DNA from: a virus | Reading direction: 5' to 3' (one strand) | IMG/VR virus record: IMGVR_UViG_3300034037_000036 | Location: 1 to 64,000 of that record | Length of the DNA stretch: 64,000 nucleotides | Shown: positions 10,616-19,266 of the stretch, piece by piece | How positions within the stretch are numbered: the first letter of the stretch is position 1 | How the letters are laid out: each line of letters opens with the position of its first letter | Notes under the pieces: model-generated | Told to the model about the DNA's origin: nothing | The model's input: the letters and a program-made list of their open reading frames with translations, nothing else | The model's database searches: none | Position numbers and translations under genes: made by a program

Positions 10616-10637
10616 TATTTAATAATAGAGAGTAATA
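10616..10637 (+). promoter_or_regulatory. candidate phage promoter motif, copy 2
   Basis: TATTTAATAATAGAGAG followed by TAATA, 48 bases before the ATG at 10664. The first 14 bases are identical to the minus-strand copy at 17097-17117. Confidence 0.5.
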
Positions 10638-10663
10638 AGTATAATAATTAAAAATAATGTATT

Positions 10664-10843
10664 ATGAGAGAAGAAAAAAAAGAATTAAAAGATAAATTAA
10701 AAAAAGCATTAAATAAAGATATTGATAAAGAAAAAAATATTTATGATGTTGATAATATAGATATTATCAATGAAGATAACATTGTTGAAAATGTTGATAA
10801 ACGATATTTTTTAAATGATGGTAGAGAATTAATAATTGAATAA
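10664..10843 (+). CDS. small charged protein, unknown
   Basis: A 59-aa reading frame starting MREEKKELKD and ending GRELIIE. It has a lysine-rich first half and an acidic, asparagine-rich second half. The full frame was checked codon by codon. It lies between a candidate promoter (48 bases upstream) and the next gene, whose ATG is 14 bases past its stop. The composition is typical of small phage proteins, and no family is recognised. Position right after a promoter motif and good coding appearance make it likely real. Confidence 0.55.
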   Translation: MREEKKELKDKLKKALNKDIDKEKNIYDVDNIDIINEDNIVENVDKRYFLNDGRELIIE

Positions 10844-10857
10844 TATTGATATTAAAA

Positions 10858-11412
10858 ATGGATAAAGGAGATATTAAAATAGACAACATCATATTAGAGC
10901 AAGTAAATAGAATGAATGCTTTATCCGAATTTAATTTTATTTATGAGGATGAGAATGAAAAAGATATAATTAATGATGAAGATATTAACAATGTTGATGA
11001 AGATAAAGAAGAAAAAGATATTGTATCTTATGATGAAGATGAGAAAGAGATTGAAATTGATGTTAGTGATATTGTTAATAAAATGGAAGAAATTGAACAA
11101 AAAGTTGATGAAAATAAAAATATAAATGAAAGATTGGTAGAACTGTATAATTCATTAAATGAAAAATTAAGTGAGTTGGAAGAAATATCTTCTACATTAG
11201 AATCTATGAAGAATGAATTTGTAAAAAGATTACCAACAAAAGAAGAGGTAATAGAATTAAGAGCGTTAGATTCTTATCCTTATAATGAAAAATTAGATGA
11301 TTTTTGGAAAACTGAAGAAAAATATAAAATAAAAAAAGAATTTCCATTAAAGATAGATGATGAAGTAGTTAATAGCGATTATAATGAACAATATATAGCA
11401 AAAACACTTTAA
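10858..11412 (+). CDS. acidic coiled-coil protein, unknown
   Basis: A 184-aa protein from ATG 10858; a TTG four codons earlier is possible but less likely. Residues ~30-75 are very acidic (DEDKEEKDIVSYDEDEKEIE), and ~75-130 form a predicted coiled coil (NERLVELYNSLNEKLSELEE). No family is recognised. It is followed by a strong intrinsic terminator, so it ends the small unit that begins at 10664. Acidic coiled-coil proteins next to gp32 are often scaffold-like or DNA-mimic proteins, but nothing here decides between these. Confidence 0.6.
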   Translation: MDKGDIKIDNIILEQVNRMNALSEFNFIYEDENEKDIINDEDINNVDEDKEEKDIVSYDEDEKEIEIDVSDIVNKMEEIEQKVDENKNINERLVELYNSLNEKLSELEEISSTLESMKNEFVKRLPTKEEVIELRALDSYPYNEKLDDFWKTEEKYKIKKEFPLKIDDEVVNSDYNEQYIAKTL

Positions 11413-11439
11413 TATATTTATCTCATATTTAAGCCTATA

Positions 11440-11475
11440 AAAAACCACAAAAAAAATTTTGTGGTTTTTTTTTTA
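11440..11475 (+). terminator. intrinsic terminator before gp32
   Basis: Inverted repeat AAAACCACAAAA / TTTTGTGGTTTT followed by a long T run. It separates the 10664-11412 unit from the gp32 gene. Confidence 0.8.
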
Positions 11476-11504
11476 TTTTTTTAAAAATATATAGAAAAAA
11501 ATCA

Positions 11505-11512
11505 TATTTTTG
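11505..11512 (+). promoter_or_regulatory. host-type -7 box TATTTTTG upstream of gp32
   Basis: TATTTTTG followed by TA fits the Bacteroidota -7 consensus TAnnTTTG. It lies 33 bases before the gp32 ATG and directly after the terminator. A clear -33 TTTG box is not visible because the upstream region is T-rich. Confidence 0.55.
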
Positions 11513-11544
11513 TATCAAGTTTAACACATAAAAAATTTATAGCT

Positions 11545-12507
11545 ATGAGTATCAAATCAATTTTAGAACAGTATGAAAAAAATTCTGAAGGTTCAAATTA
11601 CATTTCTTCAGAAGAAAGACTTAAATTGTATTTTACAACACACTTGAAACCTAATGAAAAATCAGGTATTAGAAAAATTAGAATTTTACCAGATCCTGAT
11701 GGGGGTAGTCCATTTAAAGAAGTGTATGGACATACCATACAAAAATCAGATGGTAAATGGCAAACATTTATTTGCCCCAATAAAATGGATAAAAAACCAT
11801 GTCCTTTTTGTGAATTAAATAAAAAACTTTTGGATAGAGGGGATGAAATTAGTAAAGAATTAGCAAAAAAATATTATGCTAAAAAAATGTATGTTGTTAA
11901 AGTTATAGATAGAGATAATGAAGAAGATGGTCCTAAATTTTGGAGATTTAAACATAGTTTTAGTAAAACAGGTGTATTTGATAAAATTTATGCAATATTA
12001 AAAAGTATTGAAAATACATCAGCACCAGATATAGATGATCCTGAAAACGGAAGAGATTTGATAATTACCATTAATAGAAATCATAATAATATACCGACAA
12101 TTGCTTCCATCATACATTCTGAACCTTCTAAATTAAGTGATAATGAGGAATTGGTTAAAGAATGGTTGAACGATAGTATGACTTGGAAAGATGTATATTC
12201 AATAAAAGAATATGATTATCTTAAAATTATAGCTGCTGGTGGTGTTCCATACAGAATTGAAACTGAAGATGGTGGGTATAAATGGGTAGATAAAGAAACT
12301 TTAGATGATGATAGTGGTAATAATGATAATACAACTTCATCAGAAAAAGATATTGATGATATAAATAATTTGGATACTAGTGGGGTAAAAGATGATGTTA
12401 AAGATAGTTCATCTAAAGAAAATACTAATGGTGATAATAAGTTTAAAGATGCTTTATTTAGTGAAGAAGATTTTGATGATGATGATAATGATGAAATACC
12501 ATTTTAA
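11545..12507 (+). CDS. 32: single-stranded DNA-binding protein, gp32-like
   Basis: A 320-aa protein, close to T4 gp32 (301 aa). It coats single-stranded DNA during replication and recombination. The zinc site is visible as H63, C77, C86 and C89, almost the same spacing as T4 gp32 (His64, Cys77, Cys87, Cys90). The C-terminal ~60 residues are acidic and serine/asparagine-rich, ending DFDDDDNDEIPF, as in the gp32 tail that contacts other replication proteins. It has its own host-type promoter and an A-rich leader with AACACATAAAAAA. UvsX and RNase H follow, which is a coherent replication-recombination set. Confidence 0.92.
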   Translation: MSIKSILEQYEKNSEGSNYISSEERLKLYFTTHLKPNEKSGIRKIRILPDPDGGSPFKEVYGHTIQKSDGKWQTFICPNKMDKKPCPFCELNKKLLDRGDEISKELAKKYYAKKMYVVKVIDRDNEEDGPKFWRFKHSFSKTGVFDKIYAILKSIENTSAPDIDDPENGRDLIITINRNHNNIPTIASIIHSEPSKLSDNEELVKEWLNDSMTWKDVYSIKEYDYLKIIAAGGVPYRIETEDGGYKWVDKETLDDDSGNNDNTTSSEKDIDDINNLDTSGVKDDVKDSSSKENTNGDNKFKDALFSEEDFDDDDNDEIPF

Positions 12508-12525
12508 TTTAAAAATTGTTGATAT

Positions 12526-13635
12526 ATGGCAAGATTAAAAAAGAAAAGCAGCAATAGTAGTGGAGAAAAAAATAAATCTTTTGATTTGGATTCATTTTTA
12601 GAAAAGGAATCATTAAACACAACAAATCAAGAGAAAGAAAAAAGCTGGATACCAATGCCAAAAGCATGGCATGATGCTTTAAAAATACCTGGATTTCCAA
12701 GAGGATATGTGAGTTTAATTAGAGGTTATTCAAATACAGGGAAATCTACAGCGTTTTATGAGGCGATTGCTGGCGCACAAAAAATTGGTGATTTACCCGT
12801 GGTTATCGAAACAGAGGGCAATTGGAATGATGAACACGCAAGACAGGTTGGTGTTAAATATAAGGAGATTGTTAATCCTGAAACAGGAGAGGTGGTGTAT
12901 AAACCAGATAATTTTATAATTATAAAAAATAAAGATTTATATGAGCGATATAAAAACTATTGCCATAAAGATAATAAATATAAATCTAAATCAACTAGAA
13001 ACCAACCTGTAATTGAAGATGTTGCTCTTTTTATAAATGAAATGTTAAACAAACAAGCCAATGGTGAATTACCAATGAATTTATGTTTTTTATGGGATTC
13101 AATTGGAACTTTAAATTCATATCGTTCTGCAACATCTAATACACAGAACAATCAATGGAATGCAGGTGCTATGAATTGTTTTGGCTCTATCGTAAATTAT
13201 TTAATTCCTTCATCAAGAGATATTGATAGCAAATATACAAATACTCTTATATGTGTTCAAAAAATTTGGCTTGATAATGAAAATAAAGTCATTAAACATA
13301 AAGGAGGCGAATTTATGTTTTATAATTCAAGATTAATTGTTCACTTAGGAGGAGTATTATCACATGGAACTAAAAAATTAAAAGCAATTTCTTTAGGTCA
13401 GGAATTTCAATATGGAATTGAAACACAAATAAAATGTGAGAAGAATCAAGTTACTGATGTTGTTAAAGACGGAAGAATTGCATCAACTATTTTTGGATTT
13501 GTATCACCTGATGAATTGGATAAGTGGAAAAAAGAAAATGCAGATTTCATTAGACAAAAATTAAAAATGTCTTATGATGATGAAATATCATTTGTAGAAG
13601 AAGAAGGTGTATTTGAAAGTGAAGATATTGGATAA
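12526..13635 (+). CDS. uvsX: UvsX-like recombinase
   Basis: A 369-aa RecA-fold strand-exchange protein. The P-loop GYSNTGKST is at residues 67-75, followed by the glutamate strand PVVIETEGNW. A Walker B-like strand LCFLWDSIGTL precedes a QNNQWNAGAMN segment corresponding to RecA loop regions. TNTLICVQKIW and GGEFMFYNSRLIVHLGG complete the core. Its length is near T4 UvsX (391 aa). It follows gp32 by 18 bases and precedes the 5' exonuclease, so it is likely co-transcribed with them. Confidence 0.9.
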   Translation: MARLKKKSSNSSGEKNKSFDLDSFLEKESLNTTNQEKEKSWIPMPKAWHDALKIPGFPRGYVSLIRGYSNTGKSTAFYEAIAGAQKIGDLPVVIETEGNWNDEHARQVGVKYKEIVNPETGEVVYKPDNFIIIKNKDLYERYKNYCHKDNKYKSKSTRNQPVIEDVALFINEMLNKQANGELPMNLCFLWDSIGTLNSYRSATSNTQNNQWNAGAMNCFGSIVNYLIPSSRDIDSKYTNTLICVQKIWLDNENKVIKHKGGEFMFYNSRLIVHLGGVLSHGTKKLKAISLGQEFQYGIETQIKCEKNQVTDVVKDGRIASTIFGFVSPDELDKWKKENADFIRQKLKMSYDDEISFVEEEGVFESEDIG

Positions 13636-13652
13636 CATTTAAATTAAATTAA

Positions 13653-14753
13653 ATGCGTGTACCACCAAGAAAAAAGAAAGAGGTATTTGATAAGGAAAAG
13701 CATACTTTGTTAATAGATTCAAACTCATTATTTAAACTTGGATTTAACGGAAGAAAGAATGAATTTAATACTGATGGTATTCATGTTGGCGGTATCACTC
13801 ATTTTATTATATCATTAAGAAATATATTAAATGAAAATTCATTTGATAGAATAATAGCATTTTGGGATGGTGAGAAGAGTGGGAAGTTAAAGAGTAATCT
13901 ATATAAGGATTACAAAATAAAAAGGAATAGGGATTATAAAAAAGGGAACAAAATACAGGACAAATATGAAGAGTTTGAGATTAATGTTATTAAATCTATA
14001 ATGAGTGATTTATGTATAAGACAATTTGATAACGATGGGTTTTGTGAAGCAGATGATTTAATTGGTTTTTATTGTTCAAATAAGGCTGATAATGAAAAAA
14101 TCACCATATTAACAAGTGATAGGGATTTATGTCAATTAGTAGATAAAGATATTCGTGTCTATTTGATAGATAGAAAGAAATACGTTACAACCAATACATT
14201 TAAGTATAATTCACGTTCTGATAAGGTAAATATTTTCAATTTCCATTATAAAAATGTGGCATTAGTTAAAGTAATGTGTGGGGATGCTTCTGATTCCATA
14301 CGTGGTGTTAAAGGGTTAGGAATGAAAAAGCTATTATCCTTATTCCCTTTTATGTCTGAGCGTGAATGTACAATTGAAGATATTTTGAATGAAGCTAAAA
14401 AAATAAAAAAAGAAAGGGAAGATTCTGGCAAAAAACCAATTAAAATAATTGATTATATAATTGAAGGTGTAACAACAGATTTTGATGGGAACACAATAAA
14501 AATGGGCATGGATTTATATGAGAGGAATATGAAAATAATTGATTTAAAAAATGCAATGGTTACGTCAAATGATATTAGAAAAATAAATGATTTAAAAACA
14601 ATGATTTTTGAAAATGAAAATGGTGATTTAAAAGAAGTATATAGAAAATTAAAAAAGATTGGAATTGATAGAAAAATTAGTAACTTTGGAGATGATTTTT
14701 TAATACCATTTAAAAAGATTATAAAAAAAGAAAAGAAATTAATAACGAATTAA
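13653..14753 (+). CDS. rnh: 5'-3' exonuclease / RNase H (FEN family)
   Basis: A 366-aa structure-specific nuclease of the FEN/T4 RNase H family, which removes RNA primers and 5' flaps on the lagging strand. Visible landmarks are LLIDSNSLF near the N-terminus (first metal Asp), IAFWDGEKSGKLKSNLYKDY (helical arch start), FCEADDLIGFYC, ILTSDRDLCQLV, and the helix-hairpin-helix stretch MCGDASDSIRGVKGLGMKK that grips duplex DNA. The family acids are all present. The length compares with 305 aa in T4; the extra length is mostly C-terminal and lysine-rich. It sits in the gp32-uvsX unit. Confidence 0.88.
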   Translation: MRVPPRKKKEVFDKEKHTLLIDSNSLFKLGFNGRKNEFNTDGIHVGGITHFIISLRNILNENSFDRIIAFWDGEKSGKLKSNLYKDYKIKRNRDYKKGNKIQDKYEEFEINVIKSIMSDLCIRQFDNDGFCEADDLIGFYCSNKADNEKITILTSDRDLCQLVDKDIRVYLIDRKKYVTTNTFKYNSRSDKVNIFNFHYKNVALVKVMCGDASDSIRGVKGLGMKKLLSLFPFMSERECTIEDILNEAKKIKKEREDSGKKPIKIIDYIIEGVTTDFDGNTIKMGMDLYERNMKIIDLKNAMVTSNDIRKINDLKTMIFENENGDLKEVYRKLKKIGIDRKISNFGDDFLIPFKKIIKKEKKLITN

Positions 14754-14766
14754 AAATTTAAAAAAG

Positions 14767-15276
14767 ATGAGCAAAAATTGGGATTTTAAAAAAGAAAGAT
14801 TTGAATTTATGTTTAAAATAAACGGGCATCCCGTTTGTCAACGTTATTTTAAAATTTATAATTATAATGAGGATTTCAAAAATTCTATTGAATTAAAAGA
14901 AATGTTGGATTCAATATGTGGTTTAAATATTGATAAGTATGGAAGTATGGGAATTATTCCTGAACACTTGAAAAAGAAAAGCGTTGATATTTTATGGGAA
15001 AGACATAATCCATATATGACAGTTCAGGATTACATAGAATATTATGAAAATTTAGAAGAGAGTGAAAAAGATGATAATAAAGAAAACAATGAAAGGGATA
15101 TTTTTACATTTGAATTTAAAGTTGATGGCAAAGTGGTAGGTCAATATCATTTTGAAAATGTATTTTATAAGATGACTTCTAAACACCAAATAGATATTAG
15201 ACCAATAATAAAAGATATTATTGATAATATCATATATTACACCACACTAGAAGAGTTAAACATGGTAACAGAATAG
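14767..15276 (+). CDS. unknown protein with internal duplication
   Basis: A 169-aa protein of unknown function. It contains two similar halves: FEFMFKINGHPVCQRYFKI near residue 15 and FTFEFKVDGKVVGQYHFENV near residue 115, joined by an acidic linker rich in E, D and N. Each half resembles one small beta-rich unit followed by a helix. It lies 13 bases after the exonuclease gene in the replication unit, so a role beside DNA metabolism is possible but unproven. Confidence 0.6.
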   Translation: MSKNWDFKKERFEFMFKINGHPVCQRYFKIYNYNEDFKNSIELKEMLDSICGLNIDKYGSMGIIPEHLKKKSVDILWERHNPYMTVQDYIEYYENLEESEKDDNKENNERDIFTFEFKVDGKVVGQYHFENVFYKMTSKHQIDIRPIIKDIIDNIIYYTTLEELNMVTE

Positions 15277-15284
15277 ATAATAAA

Positions 15285-15677
15285 ATGGAAATTTATTTTG
15301 ACATATTTTTTTATATATTTATTTTATCTATCTTGTTTTTTGCTTATTTAAAATTTTTGAGAGTTGATAGGAGTAATTTGAAAATAAATAAAATGTCCTT
15401 TAAATATAAAGATGGTGATAAATATATTGATATTGTTATACGCAATATATATTTAATTGATAAAGATGATATTAAAATATTGGATACTGATTTTTTCAAA
15501 TTTTCTAATTTAGAATTATGTGTTGATGGCATAAAATTTAAAGGTAATGATATTTTAAAAGAAAATGAATTTTTATGCAATGTACATTCTATTGTGGTTG
15601 GAATAATAAATACACATGAGACAGGTGATTTAGATTCTTATGGAATTGTTGATTTAAATATTGAATATGATTTATGA
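15285..15677 (+). CDS. small membrane-anchored protein, unknown
   Basis: A 130-aa protein with one strong N-terminal transmembrane segment (FDIFFYIFILSILFFAYLKF, residues ~5-24), followed by a basic stop-transfer (LRVDRS) and a soluble beta-rich domain. No lipobox. The family is not recognised. The start of the primase gene overlaps its stop by four bases (ATGA), so the two are translationally coupled even though the functions look unrelated. Confidence 0.6.
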   Translation: MEIYFDIFFYIFILSILFFAYLKFLRVDRSNLKINKMSFKYKDGDKYIDIVIRNIYLIDKDDIKILDTDFFKFSNLELCVDGIKFKGNDILKENEFLCNVHSIVVGIINTHETGDLDSYGIVDLNIEYDL

Positions 15678-16639
15678 ATAATTTCATTGTTGAATTATTA
15701 GGCAGATTTTTAGGTGAATGTAGAGGAGTTAATGAAAAAAGTGGGCAATTGAGATTTGATTGTCCAAAGTGTTCTGAAATAAAGGGTATTGTTGGTGGGG
15801 ATGGTAAAGGAAATCTTGAGGTTAATGTTAATGAAGGTGTTTTTAACTGTTGGTCGTGCGGTGAAACTCATGGTACAAGGGGAAATATAGATAAATTATT
15901 CTGGTTATTTGCAAATAGGGAGTTATATAATGAATACAAAGAATTATATTCTGATGATCATATAAGTTATCTTGCTAAAGAAGGAATAAATGATAAGAAT
16001 AAGGTTATTTCATTACCAAAAGAATATATTGAATTGGATAAAAAAAACATAAAAAAGAATGGGTTTATTGATGCGTTTAATTATTTAGTTACATATAGAG
16101 GATTAAATGATTTAATAATTAAAAGATATAAAATTGGTTATTGTAATTCAGGTAAATATAAGGGCAGGATAATATTACCATCATTTGATGTAAATGGGAA
16201 TGTTAATTTTTTTACATCTAGAGCATTTCATAATATAAAACCAAAATATTTAAACGAAAAAATTGATAAACGGACAATAATTTTTAATGAATATTTTATA
16301 AATTGGGATGCGAATATATATTTAGTTGAAGGTCCATTTGACCATATAGTAGTTCCAAATTCAATACCATTGTTAGGTAAAGTTTTATTAGATGAAATTT
16401 TTATAAAGATAAATGATAGAGCAAATTCAGATGTGATTATATTTTTAGATGGTGATGCTTATGAAAATTCTCTGAATATATATAAAAAACTATCTTCTGA
16501 TAGATTATATGGTAGAATTAAAATAATAAAATTAAAGATGGGATTAGACCCATCTTTAATCTTTAAGAAATATGGTAGTAAAGGTATTTTTGAAGCATTA
16601 AAAAGTGCTGAAAAAGTCAGCTTCAGCAAAATTTTTTAA
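15674..16639 (+). CDS. 61: DNA primase, gp61-like
   Basis: A 321-aa primase, similar in length to T4 gp61 (342 aa). The N-terminal zinc ribbon has CPKC (~residue 32) and CWSCGE (~60). The TOPRIM fold has IYLVEGPFDHIVVPNS (catalytic glutamate) and DVIIFLDGDAYENS (the DxD-type acid motif). This enzyme makes the RNA primers for lagging-strand synthesis with the replicative helicase, which is not in this window. The start overlaps the preceding stop. The gene ends in a terminator hairpin shared with a convergent minus-strand gene. Confidence 0.85.
   Translation: MNNFIVELLGRFLGECRGVNEKSGQLRFDCPKCSEIKGIVGGDGKGNLEVNVNEGVFNCWSCGETHGTRGNIDKLFWLFANRELYNEYKELYSDDHISYLAKEGINDKNKVISLPKEYIELDKKNIKKNGFIDAFNYLVTYRGLNDLIIKRYKIGYCNSGKYKGRIILPSFDVNGNVNFFTSRAFHNIKPKYLNEKIDKRTIIFNEYFINWDANIYLVEGPFDHIVVPNSIPLLGKVLLDEIFIKINDRANSDVIIFLDGDAYENSLNIYKKLSSDRLYGRIKIIKLKMGLDPSLIFKKYGSKGIFEALKSAEKVSFSKIF
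16606..16637 (+). terminator. terminator between convergent genes
   Basis: TGCTGAA / TTCAGCA stem with a nine-base loop, then AAATTTTTT. It lies in the last codons of the primase gene and overlaps the 3' end of the convergent 139-aa gene. A second perfect 9-bp hairpin (AAAGATGGG / CCCATCTTT, 16534-16557) lies further inside the primase gene and may stop the opposing transcript. Confidence 0.6.
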
Positions 16640-17055
16640 ACAAATTTTTCTCGTTTAAAATCAATTACCAAAATTTTCGCACCATTACCAGATTCAATTT
16701 CATAAACAACATCACCACCAATCTTTTTTAGTTTAGAGCATTCTTTCATGTAGCATTGGGTAATAACATGTTTAATTTTTGGTAATTTGGTGAATATAAA
16801 TTTAAAAACTTCTTCAGGTTTAATTTTTGTGTTGTCAATTTCCAAAGTTGTGTCGTCAATAACAATAGCTTTTTGAAATTCATTATCACCAAATTGATAA
16901 TTTCCAATATCCATTACGTAAAATTCAGCAACAGGTTCATCATCTTTATAGATAACATTTAAACCTTCTTTTTTAAATCTTCCATTGTTAAAATACATTG
17001 GTTCATTGATAATAACTTTTTCGATTTCTTCTAAAATAATTTGCTTGATGTTCAT
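16636..17055 (-). CDS. unknown small protein with helical N-terminal tag
   Basis: A 139-aa protein, the only minus-strand gene among the replication genes. The first 14 residues (MNIKQIILEEIEKV) are an amphipathic helix of a type repeated in several small proteins of this window. The rest is a mixed alpha/beta domain with EFYVMDIGNYQFGDNEFQKA and KIKHVITQCYMKECSK. No family is recognised. A candidate promoter motif is 42 bases upstream on the minus strand. It may be a later-acquired cargo gene. Confidence 0.6.
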   Translation of the reverse strand: MNIKQIILEEIEKVIINEPMYFNNGRFKKEGLNVIYKDDEPVAEFYVMDIGNYQFGDNEFQKAIVIDDTTLEIDNTKIKPEEVFKFIFTKLPKIKHVITQCYMKECSKLKKIGGDVVYEIESGNGAKILVIDFKREKFV

Positions 17056-17096
17056 TTTATTATAATTTATTTTATTATTATTATTATGAAAAAAAT

Positions 17097-17117
17097 ATTT
17101 GTTTCTATTATTAAATA
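17097..17117 (-). promoter_or_regulatory. candidate phage promoter motif, copy 3
   Basis: On the minus strand TATTTAATAATAGAAAC followed by AAAT, 42-62 bases upstream of the ATG at 17055. It is identical over 14 bases to the copy at 10616. On the plus strand the same spot carries AATATTTG (17094-17101), a 7/8 match to the host -7 box that could serve the gene at 17158. Confidence 0.5.
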
Positions 17118-17157
17118 GATAGATATTAAAAAAAAATTCTGTATTTTTAAATAAAAA

Positions 17158-18084
17158 ATGTCTAATAAATTAAAAGAAATTTCTGAAGAAATCCGCAATA
17201 TTATTATTGAGGAACAAAAAAATCGTGGGTTAAAATTTATTGAAGAATCTCACAAATATTTTATAAAAAATAAAGATGGTGAATTGGTTTCTGATTTACC
17301 ATCAGTTTCAAAAGTTATTAAACAGTTTTATGAACCATTTGATACAGTTGGAATATCTGAAAGGATTTCAGGTGGTGATATTGAATTACAATATCAAAAA
17401 ATTATGGAATGGCGTAATGCGGGTAAAGACGGCATGAATATCGGCTCAATAGTACATTATTTTTTAGAAAAAGACATAACACGTATATTTGACATAAATA
17501 AAGATGTTAGGAAGCCAATATTTGAAATTAAACCTGAAATAAAAAGTGTTGTTAACAATATGGTAAAAGCTGGGAATAGTTTTATAAATACAATGATTAG
17601 GAGAGGGTGTTATTTAATAGATACAGAAATTGTATTAGGTTCTTATGAATTGGGTTATGTTGGTCAACCAGATAAGATTTGGATTATTGAACATAATGGA
17701 AAAATTGGATTTATTGTTACAGATTGGAAAACAAATAAAGAAAAGGCATTTAAACCAAATGCATATACAAAAAAAATGTTTCCTCCATTTGATTTTCTTG
17801 ATGATACTTCTTTATCCAAATATAAATTGCAATTATCGTTTTATGGGAGATTATTTATAGACATGCTTAAAAACAGCAAATATAAAAACCTTCCGTTCTT
17901 GGGTGGTATCATTGTTAATTTAAAACGAAATGGTGATTTTAATGAATACATGATAGAGAAAAAAATAATAAAAAAGGTTATGAAGATTGACCCATTGGAA
18001 AATATTAATATGGTTTATGAACAAGAAAGAAATGAAAAAAGAATAATAAAAGAAATTGAAAATAAATTAAATGGAAAAAATTAA
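17158..18084 (+). CDS. PD-(D/E)XK nuclease (RecB/Cas4-type exonuclease)
   Basis: A 308-aa predicted nuclease. The order of motifs is IGSIVHYFLE (motif with the metal-binding His), YVGQPDKIWII with D172, and FIVTDWKTNKE with D189 and K191, the canonical D...D-x-K signature of the PD-(D/E)XK superfamily, then LSFYGRLF (QxxxY-like helix). RecB-like phage exonucleases process DNA ends for recombination or degrade host DNA. The gene overlaps gp47 by 14 bases and is the first gene of the nuclease-gp47-gp46 set, so a role in end resection is likely. Confidence 0.8.
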   Translation: MSNKLKEISEEIRNIIIEEQKNRGLKFIEESHKYFIKNKDGELVSDLPSVSKVIKQFYEPFDTVGISERISGGDIELQYQKIMEWRNAGKDGMNIGSIVHYFLEKDITRIFDINKDVRKPIFEIKPEIKSVVNNMVKAGNSFINTMIRRGCYLIDTEIVLGSYELGYVGQPDKIWIIEHNGKIGFIVTDWKTNKEKAFKPNAYTKKMFPPFDFLDDTSLSKYKLQLSFYGRLFIDMLKNSKYKNLPFLGGIIVNLKRNGDFNEYMIEKKIIKKVMKIDPLENINMVYEQERNEKRIIKEIENKLNGKN

Positions 18085-18898
18085 ATATATAGCACATATT
18101 GGAGATATACACATAAGAAAATATAAAAGACATGATGAATATGAGAAAGTGTTCAATAAATTATATAAAAAATTATATGATTTATTTAATGGTGTTGAAT
18201 ATGATTTTAGGAGGATTGTGATTGCTGGTGATTTATTTCATGATAAGGTTAATGTTACTAATGAATTATATATGTTTACATATAATTTTATTAAAAATTT
18301 ATCAGAGATTAGTCCTTTAATAATAATTCCAGGAAATCATGATTTATTAGAAAATAATGTTGATAGAATTGATACAATAACGCCAATAGTTTCAGCATTA
18401 AAAGAGAATGGTAAGACTATTGGTTACTTAAAAGAAAGTAAATGTTTTGTTGATAAAAATATAGTATGGTGCCATTATTCTATTTTTGATGGATATAAAA
18501 AACCAAATATTGAAAAATATAAAAGAAAATATGGTGATAATAAAGTTTTTATTGGTTTATATCATGGTCCATTAAGTGGTGCAATAACAGATACTGGATA
18601 TGTATTTGATGATACAAATATTTCAATGGATATATTTGATGGGTTAGATATTGTTATGATGGGGGATATACATAAGAGAAGTTTCTTTAAATATAAAGAA
18701 ACCATATTAGCATATCCTGGAAGTTTGATACAACAAAATTTTGGTGAGAGTGTAAGTAAACATGGGTTTTTATTTTGGGATATAGAAAACAAGAAATATG
18801 AAGAGGTTAATATTTACAATGAACATTCATTTTATTCATTTAAAATATCGGATATTACAGATTTTGATAACATAAATTTTAATTGGTTAAATAAGTGA
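18071..18898 (+). CDS. 47: recombination endonuclease subunit gp47 (Mre11/SbcD-like)
   Basis: A 275-aa calcineurin-like phosphoesterase, the nuclease half of the gp46/gp47 complex that resects DNA ends. Metal-binding motifs appear in order: HIGDIHIRK (D12, H14), IAGDLFHD, IIPGNHDLL, VWCHYS, LYHGPLSG and MMGDIHKR. It is shorter than T4 gp47 (339 aa); the C-terminal capping domain looks reduced. The start lies inside the end of the preceding nuclease gene and the stop overlaps the next start (GTGA). Confidence 0.9.
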   Translation: MEKIKYIAHIGDIHIRKYKRHDEYEKVFNKLYKKLYDLFNGVEYDFRRIVIAGDLFHDKVNVTNELYMFTYNFIKNLSEISPLIIIPGNHDLLENNVDRIDTITPIVSALKENGKTIGYLKESKCFVDKNIVWCHYSIFDGYKKPNIEKYKRKYGDNKVFIGLYHGPLSGAITDTGYVFDDTNISMDIFDGLDIVMMGDIHKRSFFKYKETILAYPGSLIQQNFGESVSKHGFLFWDIENKKYEEVNIYNEHSFYSFKISDITDFDNINFNWLNK

Positions 18899-19266
18899 TA
18901 AAAGAGAGTTTATATAATGAAATATTGGAATATTGTAAATTAAACAATATTGAAGATGTGGAAGGTTTAATAAATAAAATGCTTGAAAGAGGGTTTCAAA
19001 TTGAAAAATATGGTGAAACACCAATTAAAATAAATAATGAAATTGTTAAAGAAAAAATAGTATATTTGAACAATGATGAAGAGGTATTAAAAATGAATGA
19101 TATTATAAAGGATAAGGATAATGAGATAGAGAAATATAAAGTGATGGTTGAGGAATTAAAGGAAGAATTAAATAAAATTAAGAATGGTGATGATGATATA
19201 TATAACGAAGAAAAAAAAGGTATCTTTGGGTCTAATATAATGGATTTATGGAAAAAGAAAAAATAA
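18895..19266 (+). CDS. small coiled-coil protein between gp47 and gp46
   Basis: A 123-aa protein starting with GTG that overlaps the gp47 TGA. The N-terminal third has NNIEDVEGLINKMLERGFQI followed by EKYGETP, a helical pair I have seen next to gp46/gp47 in other large phages (memory only). Residues ~65-100 form a coiled coil (EIEKYKVMVEELKEEL). The C-terminus ends in a lysine cluster and overlaps the start of gp46 by 19 bases. Strict embedding between the two subunits suggests it works with the complex. Confidence 0.65.
   Translation: MIKESLYNEILEYCKLNNIEDVEGLINKMLERGFQIEKYGETPIKINNEIVKEKIVYLNNDEEVLKMNDIIKDKDNEIEKYKVMVEELKEELNKIKNGDDDIYNEEKKGIFGSNIMDLWKKKK

Noticed and set aside
16534-16557. 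Perfect 9-bp hairpin AAAGATGGG / CCCATCTTT as an independent element
   Set aside because: It is inside the primase coding region. It may affect the convergent transcript but cannot be called a separate feature with confidence.
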